Source: Bacillota bacterium (GTDB taxonomy: Bacteria > Bacillota > Sulfobacillia > Sulfobacillales > Sulfobacillaceae). Taken from it: a DNA stretch of 64,000 nucleotides. The DNA is taken from assembly GCA_023511625.1 (NCBI GenBank), contig JAIMBD010000009.1, positions 39,598 through 103,597 on the forward strand, read 5' to 3'. Below the pieces are notes generated by a model, which did no database searches, had not been told where the DNA came from, and saw only the letters and a list, made by a program, of their open reading frames with translations. Shown here piece after piece: positions 1-9,354 of this stretch. A program made the translations under genes and the position numbers. Numbering within the stretch: the first letter of the stretch is position 1; each line of letters begins with the position of its first letter.

Positions 1-1
1 G

Positions 2-460
2 CTCGACGACGCCTGGGTGGAATGGATTCCTTGGCGCCATTTCGTGGAGCAGCTCACGGCCGCCTACCCTGCGCCTCTCTACCTCGTGACTACGCAGGCC
101 CGTGGCCTGTTCGACGTCGAGTGCTGGCTGGTGTTCACGGCCCCGCATGCCCAAGCCTTGGTCCAAGCCGTCACCCGGTCCCCTGCCCCCGAGCCGTTGG
201 ATGCCCGGGCCTGCTCGGTCTTGGCGGAGGTCGGCGAAGTGGTGGCCTCGGCGTTCGTCAACGTCCTCGCCGACCGCTTCCAGGCCGCCTGGAAGCCCGA
301 GCCCCTCCAGGTGCACTACGTGACAGCCGGCTGGCTCGAGGACCGGGCACCCGGCCCCACGCGGGTATTGGTGACCGAGGCCCGCATGCGAGTCACCGGC
401 ACCCCGGTGCGGGCCTCGCTCCTCATCCTGCCCCGGGACCTTCACGCTGGCGCCCCGTGA
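2..460 (+). CDS. CheC-like protein, 5' end outside window
   Basis: The reading frame is open to the window edge, so the N-terminus is probably missing; an internal GTG at 17 is the first visible start. The product resembles CheC/CheX-type chemotaxis phosphatases: a hydrophobic strand ending in LVFTAP, then a helix reading SVLAEVGEVVASAFVNVLAD, like the CheC helix that carries the Glu/Asn catalytic pair (ExxN). Here the usual Asn position (EIGN) reads EVGE, so phosphatase activity is doubtful. Only one such helix is visible; a full CheC has two, so the other may lie upstream or be absent. It ends 14 bases before the convergent rex stop, with no clear terminator between. It could be a CheC-related regulatory protein rather than a true CheY-P phosphatase. 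Confidence 0.5.
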   Translation, partial: LDDAWVEWIPWRHFVEQLTAAYPAPLYLVTTQARGLFDVECWLVFTAPHAQALVQAVTRSPAPEPLDARACSVLAEVGEVVASAFVNVLADRFQAAWKPEPLQVHYVTAGWLEDRAPGPTRVLVTEARMRVTGTPVRASLLILPRDLHAGAP

Positions 461-474
461 GCTGCCCGGCCCGT

Positions 475-1128
475 TTACGCCTTCATTTCGGCCGGGGTGT
501 CGCGCCCCTCCTTGACAAAGTAAGCCAAGGCTTGCAGTTCGAGCATGAGGTCGATATTTTTCACGATCACCTCCGGGCGATCGGTCAAAATGGCGACGGG
601 CGCGAAGTTCAGGATGGCGCGGACTCCGGCATCGGCCAGCCGCTCTGCCACGCTCCGGGCGGCATAGTCCGGCACCGTCAACACCGCCAAGGCGATCTGC
701 CGCTCTTTGACCAACCGCTCGAGGTCGCGGACGTCCTCCACGCGCAGCGGCCCGATGGCCGTGCCGATGACTTGGGGATCGACGTCCACCACAGCCACCA
801 CCTCGGTGTCGCTGCGGTTGTTCTGGGTATAGCGCACCAACGCAGTACCGAGATGCCCCGCACCGACCACCATGACCCGGACCCCGCGGTCGATGCCGAG
901 GATCCGGCGAATCTGCCGCACCAGTGGCGCCACCTCGTAGCCGACGCCGCGGGTGCCAAAGGCGCCAAAATAGGCGAAGTCCTTGCGCACCTGCTCGGAC
1001 GAAAACCCCGCCGCCTTTCCCAGCGCCACCGAGGTGATGCGCTCGGCATGGGTCAGTTCCAACACCCGAAGGTAGGCCGGCAGTCGGCGGATGGTGGTGT
1101 CTGGGATGCGACGCGCCCGCCCTACCAT
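475..1128 (-). CDS. rex: Redox-sensing transcriptional repressor Rex
   Basis: Rex is a dimeric repressor that reads the NADH/NAD+ ratio and releases DNA when NADH binds. The 217 residues match the family length. Residues 10-65 form the winged-helix DNA-binding domain (IPDTTIRRLPAYLRVL, then SSEQVRKDFAYFGAFGTRGVGY). A Rossmann domain follows with the dinucleotide motif VGAGHLG at 88-94. Start is ATG; it overlaps the stop of the upstream polyprenyl synthase gene as TGATG, so the two are translationally coupled. It sits last in a string with the nuo operon and a quinone side-chain gene, which fits NADH-responsive control of respiration. Confidence 0.95.
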   Translation of the reverse strand: MVGRARRIPDTTIRRLPAYLRVLELTHAERITSVALGKAAGFSSEQVRKDFAYFGAFGTRGVGYEVAPLVRQIRRILGIDRGVRVMVVGAGHLGTALVRYTQNNRSDTEVVAVVDVDPQVIGTAIGPLRVEDVRDLERLVKERQIALAVLTVPDYAARSVAERLADAGVRAILNFAPVAILTDRPEVIVKNIDLMLELQALAYFVKEGRDTPAEMKA

Positions 1129-2102
1129 CAGCGGTCCCGTTCCACCACAAACCGCGCCAAGGCCACCAGGGCCTCCCGCGCTGGCCCCGCAGGCACCGAC
1201 GCCAAGGCCTCCACCGCCTGTCCGGCTTCACGCCGCGCGTACGCCAGCGCCTCATCCAAGGCGCCGCTGGCCTCCAACACCTGCCGCACCTCCTCGATGG
1301 GGACCGGTTTGCGCTGAAGCTGCGCCCTGAGCGCCGAAGCCCACTCGGGCCGGGACAAGGCGCTTAAGACCGGCAAGGTGTACACGCCGCCCGCGATGTC
1401 CCCGCCGGTGGGCTTGCCCAGGCGGCCCGGGTCGGCGCGCCAATCCAACACGTCGTCGACCACCTGAAAGGCCATGCCCAGGTGGTGCCCGTACCGCGCA
1501 AGCCCCGCCTCCACCGCCTCCGGCGCTTCGGCCGCGCGGGCGCCCAAGGCGCAGCTTTGAGCCAGAAAATGGGCGGTCTTGTCCGCGATCCGCCGACGGT
1601 ATTCTTCGGCGTCGGTCTCCCGGAACAGGCTTAAGTTTTGGGCGATCTCCCCTTGACACATCACGAACACAATGTCTGCCGCCAACGCCACGATATCTGG
1701 CCGCCCCGTGTCGGACAACAATTGGAACGCGCGTGCAAAGAGGTAATCCCCCGCCAACACCGCCACCGGGTTGCCGAACCGCTGGCGGACCGCCGCCTGT
1801 CCCCGCCGTACGGTGGCCTCATCGATGATGTCATCGTGGACCAGAGTGGCGAGATGAATCATCTCCACCGCCGCCGCCACCACCCGCACCGCCTGCGCTT
1901 CGGGATGGCGGCCAAAGCGACTGGCCAACAGCACCAGCGTGGGGCGAAGCCGCTTGCCGCTGGTGGCCAAAAGGTATTCGGCCACCTGGCGCACCAGCGG
2001 GTTCTCGGCGGTCAAGGTCGCGGTCAACACCTCGTCCACCGCGGCCAGATCCGATTCCACCAACGTAAACAGGCCCAACGGCTGCTCCCCTCTATTGCCC
2101 AA
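1128..2102 (-). CDS. Polyprenyl diphosphate synthase (quinone side chain)
   Basis: Long-chain trans-prenyl transferase that extends allylic diphosphates with IPP; the product most likely forms the (mena)quinone tail. It is 324 residues long, typical of HepT/IspB-type enzymes. The first aspartate-rich motif is DDIID at 90-94 and the second is DDVLD at 216-220; GKRLRP at 49-54 is the IPP-binding motif. It lies 60 bases after nuoN and directly before rex, so it joins electron donor (complex I) and acceptor (quinone) functions. A separate promoter in front of it can be read at 2126-2154. Chain length cannot be told from sequence by eye; HepT is the usual Bacillota equivalent. Confidence 0.9.
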   Translation of the reverse strand: MGNRGEQPLGLFTLVESDLAAVDEVLTATLTAENPLVRQVAEYLLATSGKRLRPTLVLLASRFGRHPEAQAVRVVAAAVEMIHLATLVHDDIIDEATVRRGQAAVRQRFGNPVAVLAGDYLFARAFQLLSDTGRPDIVALAADIVFVMCQGEIAQNLSLFRETDAEEYRRRIADKTAHFLAQSCALGARAAEAPEAVEAGLARYGHHLGMAFQVVDDVLDWRADPGRLGKPTGGDIAGGVYTLPVLSALSRPEWASALRAQLQRKPVPIEEVRQVLEASGALDEALAYARREAGQAVEALASVPAGPAREALVALARFVVERDR

Positions 2103-2125
2103 GGCAAACCCCGCGCTTTTCGTAT

Positions 2126-2154
2126 ACTATAGCAAGCCCCTCGCCCGCCGTCGA
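2126..2154 (-). promoter_or_regulatory. Probable promoter for the prenyl synthase-rex pair
   Basis: On the minus strand a TATAGT -10 (2126-2131) follows TCGACG (2149-2154; 4 of 6 matches to TTGACA) with a 17-base spacer. It lies between the nuoN stop and the synthase start, about 20 bases upstream of the ATG. It would let the last two genes be expressed apart from nuo. Confidence 0.45.
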
Positions 2155-2162
2155 TCCGGGTC

Positions 2163-3575
2163 CTACCGCAGCCAGAAGAAGTTGGCCGACTGGTCGACGA
2201 TATGCATCATCGGACTGGGGTAGACGCCGAGGAAGAGCGTCCCGCATGCCGCCACCACCAACACCGCTCCGCCTGCCCACGACCAGCGGAACGCCTGCAC
2301 GCGCTCCGAGCGGCTGCGCGCAAACATCCGCTGCAGCGGGCGAAGATACGCGGCCAGCCCCACCAAGGTCCCGACCACCAGGCCCACCGCCAGGCCGGTC
2401 TGGTTGGCGACTAGCGCCGCCTGCAAGAGGTAGAACTTGCCGATAAATCCGGCCGTCAAAGGGATTCCCGCCAGCGACAGCATGACCACGATGAAGAGCG
2501 CCGCCGCCCAGGGATGGGCATACGCCAACCCTTCGAGGTCGTCGAGCTGAACCCCTTCCCCGTTGCCCTCCACAAGACGAATGAGGGCGAAGGCGCCGAT
2601 GGCCGCAAGCCCATACGGTACGAGGTAGAAGACTGCAGCCATCGACCCCAAGAAATTGTGCGCGGCGATCCCCACCAAAAGAAATCCAGCATGGCCGATA
2701 CCTGAATAGGCCAACAGCCGTTTGAGGTCGCGCTGGGGCAACGCCAACAGGTTGCCCACGATCATGGTCAGCACGGCGAGGTAACCGATGAGGGGGCTCC
2801 ACCACTGGGCCTGCGGATAAAAACCGTACGCCACCAGTCGCAAGATGGCAGCCGCTGCCCCCACCTTGGTCCCAAACGCCATGAGGTTGGTGACCGGTGT
2901 GGGCGACCCTTCATAGACATCGGGCACCCACATGTGAAACGGCACCATCGCCACCTTGAACCCCAGGCCTACGAGCACCAAAAGGAATCCCACTCCATAC
3001 AGGCCAAATCCTGTGCCCAACGGCAGGTTGGGATAGCGAACAAACAGCGTAGTCCCCGTCGCTCCGTACAAGAGGGCCATGCCGAAAAGCAGGATGCCGG
3101 ACGAAAACGCGCCCAAGAGCAGGTATTTTAATCCGGCCTCGCCTCCGAGCGCCGTCCGCTCGCTCGCCGCCAGCACGTAAAGCGGCAGCGAGAGCACCTC
3201 CACGCCCAAGAAGAGCCAGATGAGGTTGCCGGCCTCAGCCACCATCATCATGCCCAACACGGCCACCGCCACCAAGGCCGGAAACTCGGGCCCGTAGCGG
3301 TCGCCGTTCCAGGACAAGAGCAGGGACGAGACGCCGGCCGCCACCACCAAGAGGTCCACGAGACTGCTGAACGGATCGGCGATCATGGAGCCGGCAACCA
3401 GGAGCGAGAGATTCCCCTCCGCCTGCCACAACACCGCCGCGTCCACCCCCGCGGCCAGGAGCAAGACCAACGCCACCCAGAAGGCGCCGTTCCGCCAACG
3501 GGGAAGGCCGAGGGTGGCCAGCAAGCTCATAAGCGCACCACCCGCCACCAAAATCTTGGGAAGGAGGTACACCAT
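2163..3575 (-). CDS. nuoN: NADH-quinone oxidoreductase subunit N
   Basis: Antiporter-like, proton-pumping membrane subunit of complex I, 470 residues of mostly transmembrane helix. The family signature FHMWVPDVYEGSPTPV, with VAMVP just before it, is clear; the Lys and His residues of the proton path sit in this stretch. The ATG at 3575 overlaps the nuoM stop (TGATG), which fixes the start; a much longer frame running upstream through nuoM is an artefact. It is the last gene of the nuoA-N operon and ends near LGVYPSPM, as expected for NuoN. Confidence 0.95.
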   Translation of the reverse strand: MVYLLPKILVAGGALMSLLATLGLPRWRNGAFWVALVLLLAAGVDAAVLWQAEGNLSLLVAGSMIADPFSSLVDLLVVAAGVSSLLLSWNGDRYGPEFPALVAVAVLGMMMVAEAGNLIWLFLGVEVLSLPLYVLAASERTALGGEAGLKYLLLGAFSSGILLFGMALLYGATGTTLFVRYPNLPLGTGFGLYGVGFLLVLVGLGFKVAMVPFHMWVPDVYEGSPTPVTNLMAFGTKVGAAAAILRLVAYGFYPQAQWWSPLIGYLAVLTMIVGNLLALPQRDLKRLLAYSGIGHAGFLLVGIAAHNFLGSMAAVFYLVPYGLAAIGAFALIRLVEGNGEGVQLDDLEGLAYAHPWAAALFIVVMLSLAGIPLTAGFIGKFYLLQAALVANQTGLAVGLVVGTLVGLAAYLRPLQRMFARSRSERVQAFRWSWAGGAVLVVAACGTLFLGVYPSPMMHIVDQSANFFWLR

Positions 3576-5047
3576 CAGCGCATCCCTCCTTTCCCGATTC
3601 CGGTCCCCACGGCCGCATGCCCGACCAACCCCACCGCCCGGTAGAGCGTAGGCGCCGCCCGGCTGGTGATCGACGCGGGCCAGACGCCAAGCAACAGGAT
3701 GAGGCCGGCCATGGGAAGCACAAACGCCAGCTGCCGCGGGCCAAGGTCGCGGCCCGGAGCCGGAGCCGTCGGCGGCGGCCCCTGCATCGTCCCCTGGAAC
3801 AGGCGTAACATGTACCAAGCCGCCACCACCAGCACGATGACTGCCACCACCGCAAAACCCACGGCACCGGCGACCAACCCTTGGACGATGAGGTACTCGC
3901 CCACAAATCCCGGCAGGCCGGGCAACCCCAGCACGGCTAAGGCGAAGAATTGAAAGTACGCCGCCAGCCGCGGCAGGTGGCGGGACAATCCGCCGAGCCG
4001 GCCCAGCTCTCGCGTCCCGGTGGCCTCCTCCAACCATCCCAAGAGGATGAACAGTCCCCCCACCATCAACCCATGGGCCACCATCTGGAAGGTGGCCCCG
4101 AGGATCCCGGCCCGGGTCAACGAGAAGACGCCGAGCGCGATCATCCCGAGGTGAGACATCGAAGCGTAGGCCGCCACCAACTTGGTGTCTTTTTGCCGCA
4201 GTGCCACCAGCGCTCCGTACACGAGGTCGACGGCAGCCCACACCAACAGCCCCATGCGCAAGGGAACAAGTGCCGGGCCAAACAGCGGCAACAAGACGCG
4301 CAACAGCCCAAAAATCCCGGCCTTGGACAACACCCCTGCCAACAAGGCCGTCACCGGTGCCGGCGCTTCGCTGTAAGCCTCCGGCATCCAGCCGTGCAGG
4401 GGCCATAACGGCGCCTTGATGGCGAAGGCGATGAGGAACGCCGTAAGGAGCCACCCCACGGAGCCCGCAGGCCATGGCGTTCCGGCCAAGGCCGCGATTT
4501 CAAACGTGTACCGCCCCGTCACCTCGGCGTGGATCACCGCCACGGCCACAATCCCCACCAACATGAAGAGGCTCCCCACCAAGTTCATGATGAGCCACTT
4601 CAGGGCCGCCGCGCGCGCCTGCGGCCGAGGCGCCGCACTGAGAAGGAAAAAGATGGGGATGAGGATGGCCTCCCAGAAGAGGTAGAAGACGAAGAGGTTC
4701 AGGGCTAAAAAGAGCCCCATGGTGGCGAACTCGAGCAAGAGCAGCCAGAAAAAGTAGGTGCGGCCCCGCTCCGCCGGCGACACGAACACGGCGGCCCACG
4801 TCAGGACCGCAGACAGGCCGAGGAGGAAGAGAGAAAGCCCGTCCACTCCCAGGTGAAAGCGAATCCCCCACTCCGGAATCCAGTTCCACACCAAGGCCAG
4901 TCGATGCGGAGCGCGGACCAGGACCGCTGCCCACACCGCCACCTCCGCCAACGCCCCAATCGTTGCCGCAGCCTTGGCCGCCGCCTTGGGCAGTATCCAG
5001 AGCACTCCGCTCATCCCCAAGGGGACGAGCAACAACGCCCACAACAT
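3575..5047 (-). CDS. nuoM: NADH-quinone oxidoreductase subunit M
   Basis: Second antiporter-like subunit (490 residues) of the complex I membrane arm. Typical blocks are GVDGLSLFLL near residue 68, the lumenal/cytoplasmic loop glutamate in FYLFWEAILIPIFFL, and APLWPLHGWMPEAYSEAPAPVTA-type sequence in the middle (the conserved Lys/Pro region of TM7-8). Translationally coupled to nuoN downstream; 20 bases separate it from nuoL upstream. Expected to pump one proton per catalytic cycle. Confidence 0.95.
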   Translation of the reverse strand: MLWALLLVPLGMSGVLWILPKAAAKAAATIGALAEVAVWAAVLVRAPHRLALVWNWIPEWGIRFHLGVDGLSLFLLGLSAVLTWAAVFVSPAERGRTYFFWLLLLEFATMGLFLALNLFVFYLFWEAILIPIFFLLSAAPRPQARAAALKWLIMNLVGSLFMLVGIVAVAVIHAEVTGRYTFEIAALAGTPWPAGSVGWLLTAFLIAFAIKAPLWPLHGWMPEAYSEAPAPVTALLAGVLSKAGIFGLLRVLLPLFGPALVPLRMGLLVWAAVDLVYGALVALRQKDTKLVAAYASMSHLGMIALGVFSLTRAGILGATFQMVAHGLMVGGLFILLGWLEEATGTRELGRLGGLSRHLPRLAAYFQFFALAVLGLPGLPGFVGEYLIVQGLVAGAVGFAVVAVIVLVVAAWYMLRLFQGTMQGPPPTAPAPGRDLGPRQLAFVLPMAGLILLLGVWPASITSRAAPTLYRAVGLVGHAAVGTGIGKGGMR

Positions 5048-5067
5048 GCGAATCCTCCTCTGCCGTG

Positions 5068-6945
5068 CTAGACGCGGATCAAATAGTAGGCCAGGATGGC
5101 GCCCAACCCCACCAGGATGGACAGGCCGTATCGCCGCACGTACCCCGACTCCAATGGCCTCAGGTCCTCAGCCCAGGCGGCCACCGTGCGCCCGATGGCC
5201 CGCACCCCATCCAGCACAGCCGGTTCCACCGCACTCTCGAACGCGCTGCCCACCGCCTTCAACGGAGACACCACGGCCCAGGTCCAGGCCTGGTCCATGC
5301 CCCACGCCGCCAGCATCCAGCGGCCGGGGATGCGGTCGGTTCCGGCCTTCGCCGGCACCTGGCGGACGCCATACAGGACATAAGCCACCAGCCCGCCCAC
5401 TACTGCCAGCCCCACCGTCAACCCGGTAGAAAAGAGCGGGCCCTCCTGCAGCGCGGCCGTCCCGGCCCCCGGATAGGCGTGAAAGGTCGGGGCCAACCAG
5501 GCGTCGAGCCCCCGGCCGAACCCCCCGCCGATGACTGCCAACACCGCCAGCAGCAAGACCGGAACCGTCATCACTGCCGGGGCCTCATGGGCGTGGTGGT
5601 ACAGCCCCTCATCGCGCACCGGACCGAAGAAGGTGAGGAAGAAGGCGCGGAACATGTAAAACGCCGTCATGCCGGCCGTGAGCACGCCCACCCCCCAAAG
5701 CACCCAATGCCCCTCGTTGAAGGCCTGCCCCAGGATGGCCTCTTTGCTAAAGTACCCCGAGAACGGCGGAATCCCGGCGATGGCGAGACATCCCACAGCG
5801 AAGGCCCCGGCCGTCCACGGCATCTTGCGGCCGAGTCCTCCCATGCGGCCGAGGTCTTGTTCGCCCCCGAGCGCATGAATCACCGAGCCGGCCGCCAGGA
5901 ACAGCAGCGCTTTGAAGAAGGCGTGGGTCAGAAAATGGAATACTCCGGCCGTCAGTGCCCCCACCCCCACGCCGAGGAACATGTAGCCCAGTTGGCTTAA
6001 GGTGGAGTAGGCCAAGACCTTTTTGATGTCCTGTTGGTAAAAGGCGATGCTGGCGGCAAAGATGGCCGTAAAGGCCCCGATGTCGCCCACCAACGCCTCA
6101 ACGCCAGGGGCCAGCCGCAAGAGCGGATAGATGCGGACCATGAGGTAGACCCCGGCCGTCACCATGGTCGCGGCGTGAATCAGGGCCGACACCGGAGTGG
6201 GGCCTTCCATGGCATCGGCCAACCACATGTGCAGCGGAAACTGCGCCGACTTGGCCATGGCTCCGACGTAGAGCAAAAAGGCAGTCCAGTCGAAAAACGG
6301 ATCCCCCGGCTGCGCGTGGGCAAAGACTTGAAACAGCGCCGGATACGACAGCGCATGGTAGCGCAGGTACAACAACACCAAACCCAACAAGATCCCGGCG
6401 TCGCCGAGCGTGTTCATGACAAAGGCCTTCTTCGCCGCGGCCACCGCCGATGGGCGCTCGTACCAAAACCCGATCAAGAAATAGGAGGCCAAACCCACCA
6501 AGGCCCAGCCGATGAGGAGCACGGCGAGGTTGCCGGCCAGCACCAGGAGCAGCATGGCAAAGATAAAGAAGTTGAGGTAGGCGAAGTAGCGCGCCTCCCC
6601 CGGGTCACCGTCCATGTAGCCGATGGAGTAGACGTGGATCAGGAACCCGACCCCGGTGATGACCAGCACCCACACCCCCGACAGGGGGTCTAAGAACAGC
6701 CGCCAGTGCACGGCCGGCCCAAATCCCGTCACCCACGCAAAGAGCGTGCTCTCCATCGCCCGCGCCTGCACCGGCAGGTGGCCGAGCGCCAGCACCGGCC
6801 CCAAGGCCAGCACGAAGCTTACCAGCACCATCAGGCTGGCCCACGCTCCCACCCAGCGCCGCGGAACCCCGTGGCCCAGTGCCGCGATCGACGCCGCTCC
6901 GAAAAGCGGAGGCCACAACACCGTCGCCAATCCATTCATCCCCAT
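5068..6945 (-). CDS. nuoL: NADH-quinone oxidoreductase subunit L
   Basis: Largest antiporter-like membrane subunit, 625 residues, with the C-terminal extension that forms the lateral helix along NuoM and NuoN. Recognisable blocks are LDPLSGVWVLVITGVGFLIHVYSIGYM, the mid-protein QFPLHMWLADAMEGPTPVSALIHAATMV (seen as adjacent segments) and AGIPPFSGYFSKEAIL near residue 395. The nuoL-nuoK gap is 34 bases. Length and motif order are normal for the family; no damage is seen. Confidence 0.96.
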   Translation of the reverse strand: MGMNGLATVLWPPLFGAASIAALGHGVPRRWVGAWASLMVLVSFVLALGPVLALGHLPVQARAMESTLFAWVTGFGPAVHWRLFLDPLSGVWVLVITGVGFLIHVYSIGYMDGDPGEARYFAYLNFFIFAMLLLVLAGNLAVLLIGWALVGLASYFLIGFWYERPSAVAAAKKAFVMNTLGDAGILLGLVLLYLRYHALSYPALFQVFAHAQPGDPFFDWTAFLLYVGAMAKSAQFPLHMWLADAMEGPTPVSALIHAATMVTAGVYLMVRIYPLLRLAPGVEALVGDIGAFTAIFAASIAFYQQDIKKVLAYSTLSQLGYMFLGVGVGALTAGVFHFLTHAFFKALLFLAAGSVIHALGGEQDLGRMGGLGRKMPWTAGAFAVGCLAIAGIPPFSGYFSKEAILGQAFNEGHWVLWGVGVLTAGMTAFYMFRAFFLTFFGPVRDEGLYHHAHEAPAVMTVPVLLLAVLAVIGGGFGRGLDAWLAPTFHAYPGAGTAALQEGPLFSTGLTVGLAVVGGLVAYVLYGVRQVPAKAGTDRIPGRWMLAAWGMDQAWTWAVVSPLKAVGSAFESAVEPAVLDGVRAIGRTVAAWAEDLRPLESGYVRRYGLSILVGLGAILAYYLIRV

Positions 6946-6979
6946 CGCCGACGCCCCTTTGCCGGTTTTCTCCCTCGCG

Positions 6980-7282
6980 CTAACCCTTCAGCCGCGAGAT
7001 CTCGTCGATATTCAGCCGATGACGGCGATGGTAGACCGACACGATTAGGGCCAGCCCAATGCCTACCTCCGCCGCCGCCGTGGCGATGATCAAAAACGCC
7101 ATCACCTGCCCGCTGAGGGCGTGGTGTTGGCGGGCGAAGGCCACAAAGGCCAACGCCGCTGCGTTCCACATCATCTCAGCCGCCATGAACATGATCAGCG
7201 GGTTGCGCCGCGTCAACACCCCAATGGCGCCCACCGCAAAGATGGCCACTGCCACCGCCACCGTCCACGTGGTTGCTGTCAC
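6980..7282 (-). CDS. nuoK: NADH-quinone oxidoreductase subunit K
   Basis: Small three-helix membrane subunit (100 residues) beside NuoJ. Buried glutamates of the proton channel are visible in AAEMMWNAAAL (about residue 36) and in the third helix (TAAAEVGIGLAL, about residue 72). Both are conserved in the family and needed for coupling. 22 bases separate it from nuoJ. Confidence 0.95.
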   Translation of the reverse strand: MTATTWTVAVAVAIFAVGAIGVLTRRNPLIMFMAAEMMWNAAALAFVAFARQHHALSGQVMAFLIIATAAAEVGIGLALIVSVYHRRHRLNIDEISRLKG

Positions 7283-7304
7283 CCGGCCCTGCCCCCTTCC
7301 CTGG

Positions 7305-7826
7305 TCATCGCTCCGATCCTGGTTCCGAACTGCGGGACGGCCGTTCGGGCCGATTGAGTACCAAGACCCCCAGGGCCGCCGTAAGCAGCATCATCGCCAC
7401 CGCGAGAAGGTAGGGGAAGCCCCTGCCCCAAAGTGCCGCCCCCAGGGCGTTGAGGGTCCCCACCGGTCCCGCCGGGCCTAGGCCTGAAGACGGGGTTTGG
7501 GCCAGGATCAGCACCAGCACGAGGCCGATGGCCACGGACAGGCCCCCGGCCCACCATCGCTGACCGGAAAGGATTTCCGGAGCTTCCTGCTCCTCCTTGC
7601 CGGCCGTCAACAGCGTGACCACGAACAGGAAGAGGACCATGATGGCCCCCGCATAGACGATGACCTGGGCCGCGGCCAGAAACTCTGCCGACAGCATCAG
7701 ATACAACAGGGCCAAGGCCAGGATGTTGAGAATAAGGCTGATGGCGCTGTGCACCGGCTGGCGCGCCGCCACCACCCCCACCGCGGCCAATACCGCGATG
7801 ATGCCCACCAGATAAACGCCCCACAC
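7305..7826 (-). CDS. nuoJ: NADH-quinone oxidoreductase subunit J
   Basis: Membrane subunit of 173 residues with five predicted helices. The block YLMLSAEFLAAAQVIVYAGA around residues 41-60 is the NuoJ signature, including the TM3 region that undergoes the alpha-to-pi helix switch in known structures. The gene lies between nuoI and nuoK as in most bacteria. The start is the ATG giving MWGVYLVGII; the C-terminal 20 residues are polar and variable. Confidence 0.94.
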   Translation of the reverse strand: MWGVYLVGIIAVLAAVGVVAARQPVHSAISLILNILALALLYLMLSAEFLAAAQVIVYAGAIMVLFLFVVTLLTAGKEEQEAPEILSGQRWWAGGLSVAIGLVLVLILAQTPSSGLGPAGPVGTLNALGAALWGRGFPYLLAVAMMLLTAALGVLVLNRPERPSRSSEPGSER

Positions 7827-7863
7827 GGCACCTTTCCCCTTTTTGCCGTCCGCCTCCGGCGCC

Positions 7864-8301
7864 TTACTTGCGCACGGGAGGATGCAACAGCTCCTCTTTG
7901 TCCGCGATCATGTCCAATCGGCTGTACGCGGCTAGCTCGTTGAACGGCGTCAGCCGCACCGCATTGGTGGGGCACGCCTCTTCGCACATCCCACAGAAGA
8001 TGCAGCGGATGAGGTCGACCTCGTAGTCGACCGAGTACCGGTCGGTCCACGAGATCGGCTTGCCCGGCTCGGCCTCGGCCGCCACTACGCGGATCGCGTT
8101 GGCCGGGCAGACCGCTTCGCACAGCCCGCACCCTACGCACAGCTCATGCCCGTCCTCGTCCTTGGCCAGCATGTGCTTGCCGCGAAAGCGCGGCGCGTAC
8201 TCGCGGCGCTTCTCGGGATACGCGATGGTGTCGCGGGGCTCGGTCAGGGCCTTGAAGGTGGTCCCTAACCCCTTGGCCAACGCCTTCACCGTCTTGAACA
8301 T
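7864..8301 (-). CDS. nuoI: NADH-quinone oxidoreductase subunit I (2x[4Fe-4S])
   Basis: Ferredoxin-like peripheral-arm subunit carrying clusters N6a and N6b, which pass electrons to NuoB. Two CxxCxxCxxxCP motifs are complete: C55, C58, C61, C65 and C100, C103, C106, C110. I chose the ATG at 8301 (145 residues, MFKTVKALAKGL) because an AAGGGGGG stretch sits 8-14 bases before it; an in-frame TTG at 8325 would add eight residues. Length is normal. Confidence 0.94.
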   Translation of the reverse strand: MFKTVKALAKGLGTTFKALTEPRDTIAYPEKRREYAPRFRGKHMLAKDEDGHELCVGCGLCEAVCPANAIRVVAAEAEPGKPISWTDRYSVDYEVDLIRCIFCGMCEEACPTNAVRLTPFNELAAYSRLDMIADKEELLHPPVRK

Positions 8302-8367
8302 CGTGCGCCCCCCTTTCCTTTCCAATCCTATCCAAATCCAATGCGCGGTTTCAGGCGCGTCGGACGC

Positions 8368-9354
8368 CTACAGGACGCCGCTGACGAAGGCCGCCGTCCC
8401 CAACAGGTAGAGGAACGACACCGGCAACAGCACCTTCCACCCGAACGACATCAACTTGTCATAGCGAAATCGCGGCAGCGTGGCGCGAATCCAGATGAAC
8501 AGGAAGACCACAATCCCGACTTTGATGAAGAACCACAGGATGGGCGGAAGAAATCCGGGCCCAAGCCAGCCGCCGAAGAACAGCGTCACCCAAAGGCCGC
8601 TGACCGTGATGAGGTTGATGTACTCGGCCACGTAGTACAGCGCGAACCGCATCCCCGAATACTCCGTGTGATACCCGGCCACGAGCTCCGATTCCGCCTC
8701 GGGGAGGTCGAAGGGCGTGCGGTTGGTCTCGGCGATCATGGTGATGAAGAAGACCAAGAGCGGCACGATCTGCGGTAGCCAAAACCAACCCTCTCGCCGC
8801 TGGGCCAAGACGATTTGCTCCAAGTTGGCGGTGTGGGCCAGCATCAACACACCCATCGCCGAAAGCCCCATCGCCAACTCGTAGGAGATGATTTGCGCCG
8901 TGGCGCGAATGCCGCCCAACAGCGAGTACTTGTTCTGAGAGGCCCATCCGCCCAAGACGATCCCGTAGACGCCGAGCGAGCTGAAGGCGAACGCAATCAG
9001 GAGCCCGATGGACGGGTTGGCGATATCGAGGTCGACCGTCAGCCCGAAAACGTGGATAGGCGCGCCAAAAGGAATCACGGCGTCCACGGCCAAGGCGGCG
9101 AAGGCCGAGATGACCGGAGCCAGCCGATAGACCACCGGATCCGCCGAGGCCGGCATGAGGTCTTCCTTCAACATCATCTTGATGGCGTCGGCGATGGGCT
9201 GCAACAACCCGCCTGGACCCACCCGGTTCGGGCCGAGCCTTAGCTGAAAGAAGCCCAAAAGCCGCCGCTCCAAGAGCATGGTGTAGGCGAATCCGCCCAT
9301 CAAGATGGCAATCAACAACAGGACTTTGACGATCAGGATCACGAAGGCGATCAT
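8368..9354 (-). CDS. nuoH: NADH-quinone oxidoreductase subunit H
   Basis: Membrane subunit (328 residues) that forms the quinone-entry chamber at the junction of the two arms. The signature LGPNRVGPGGLLQPIADAIK appears near residue 38, and ETNRTPFDLPEAESELVAGY near residue 210 is the acidic loop next to the quinone site. The ATG overlaps the nuoG stop as ATGA, so translation is coupled. No irregularities. Confidence 0.96.
   Translation of the reverse strand: MIAFVILIVKVLLLIAILMGGFAYTMLLERRLLGFFQLRLGPNRVGPGGLLQPIADAIKMMLKEDLMPASADPVVYRLAPVISAFAALAVDAVIPFGAPIHVFGLTVDLDIANPSIGLLIAFAFSSLGVYGIVLGGWASQNKYSLLGGIRATAQIISYELAMGLSAMGVLMLAHTANLEQIVLAQRREGWFWLPQIVPLLVFFITMIAETNRTPFDLPEAESELVAGYHTEYSGMRFALYYVAEYINLITVSGLWVTLFFGGWLGPGFLPPILWFFIKVGIVVFLFIWIRATLPRFRYDKLMSFGWKVLLPVSFLYLLGTAAFVSGVL

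Noticed and set aside
22..1317. Long plus-strand frame over rex and the synthase gene
   Set aside because: Opposite-strand shadow of rex in a GC-rich genome; low-complexity Arg/Pro/His product, no family.
2126..2131. Start of a small gene at the nuoN-synthase gap
   Set aside because: The TATAGT here fits a promoter; no ribosome site or frame longer than a few codons.
2163..4475. 770-residue frame ending as NuoN
   Set aside because: Its first 300 residues are the wrong frame of nuoM; the true nuoN start is the ATG at 3575 coupled to the nuoM stop.
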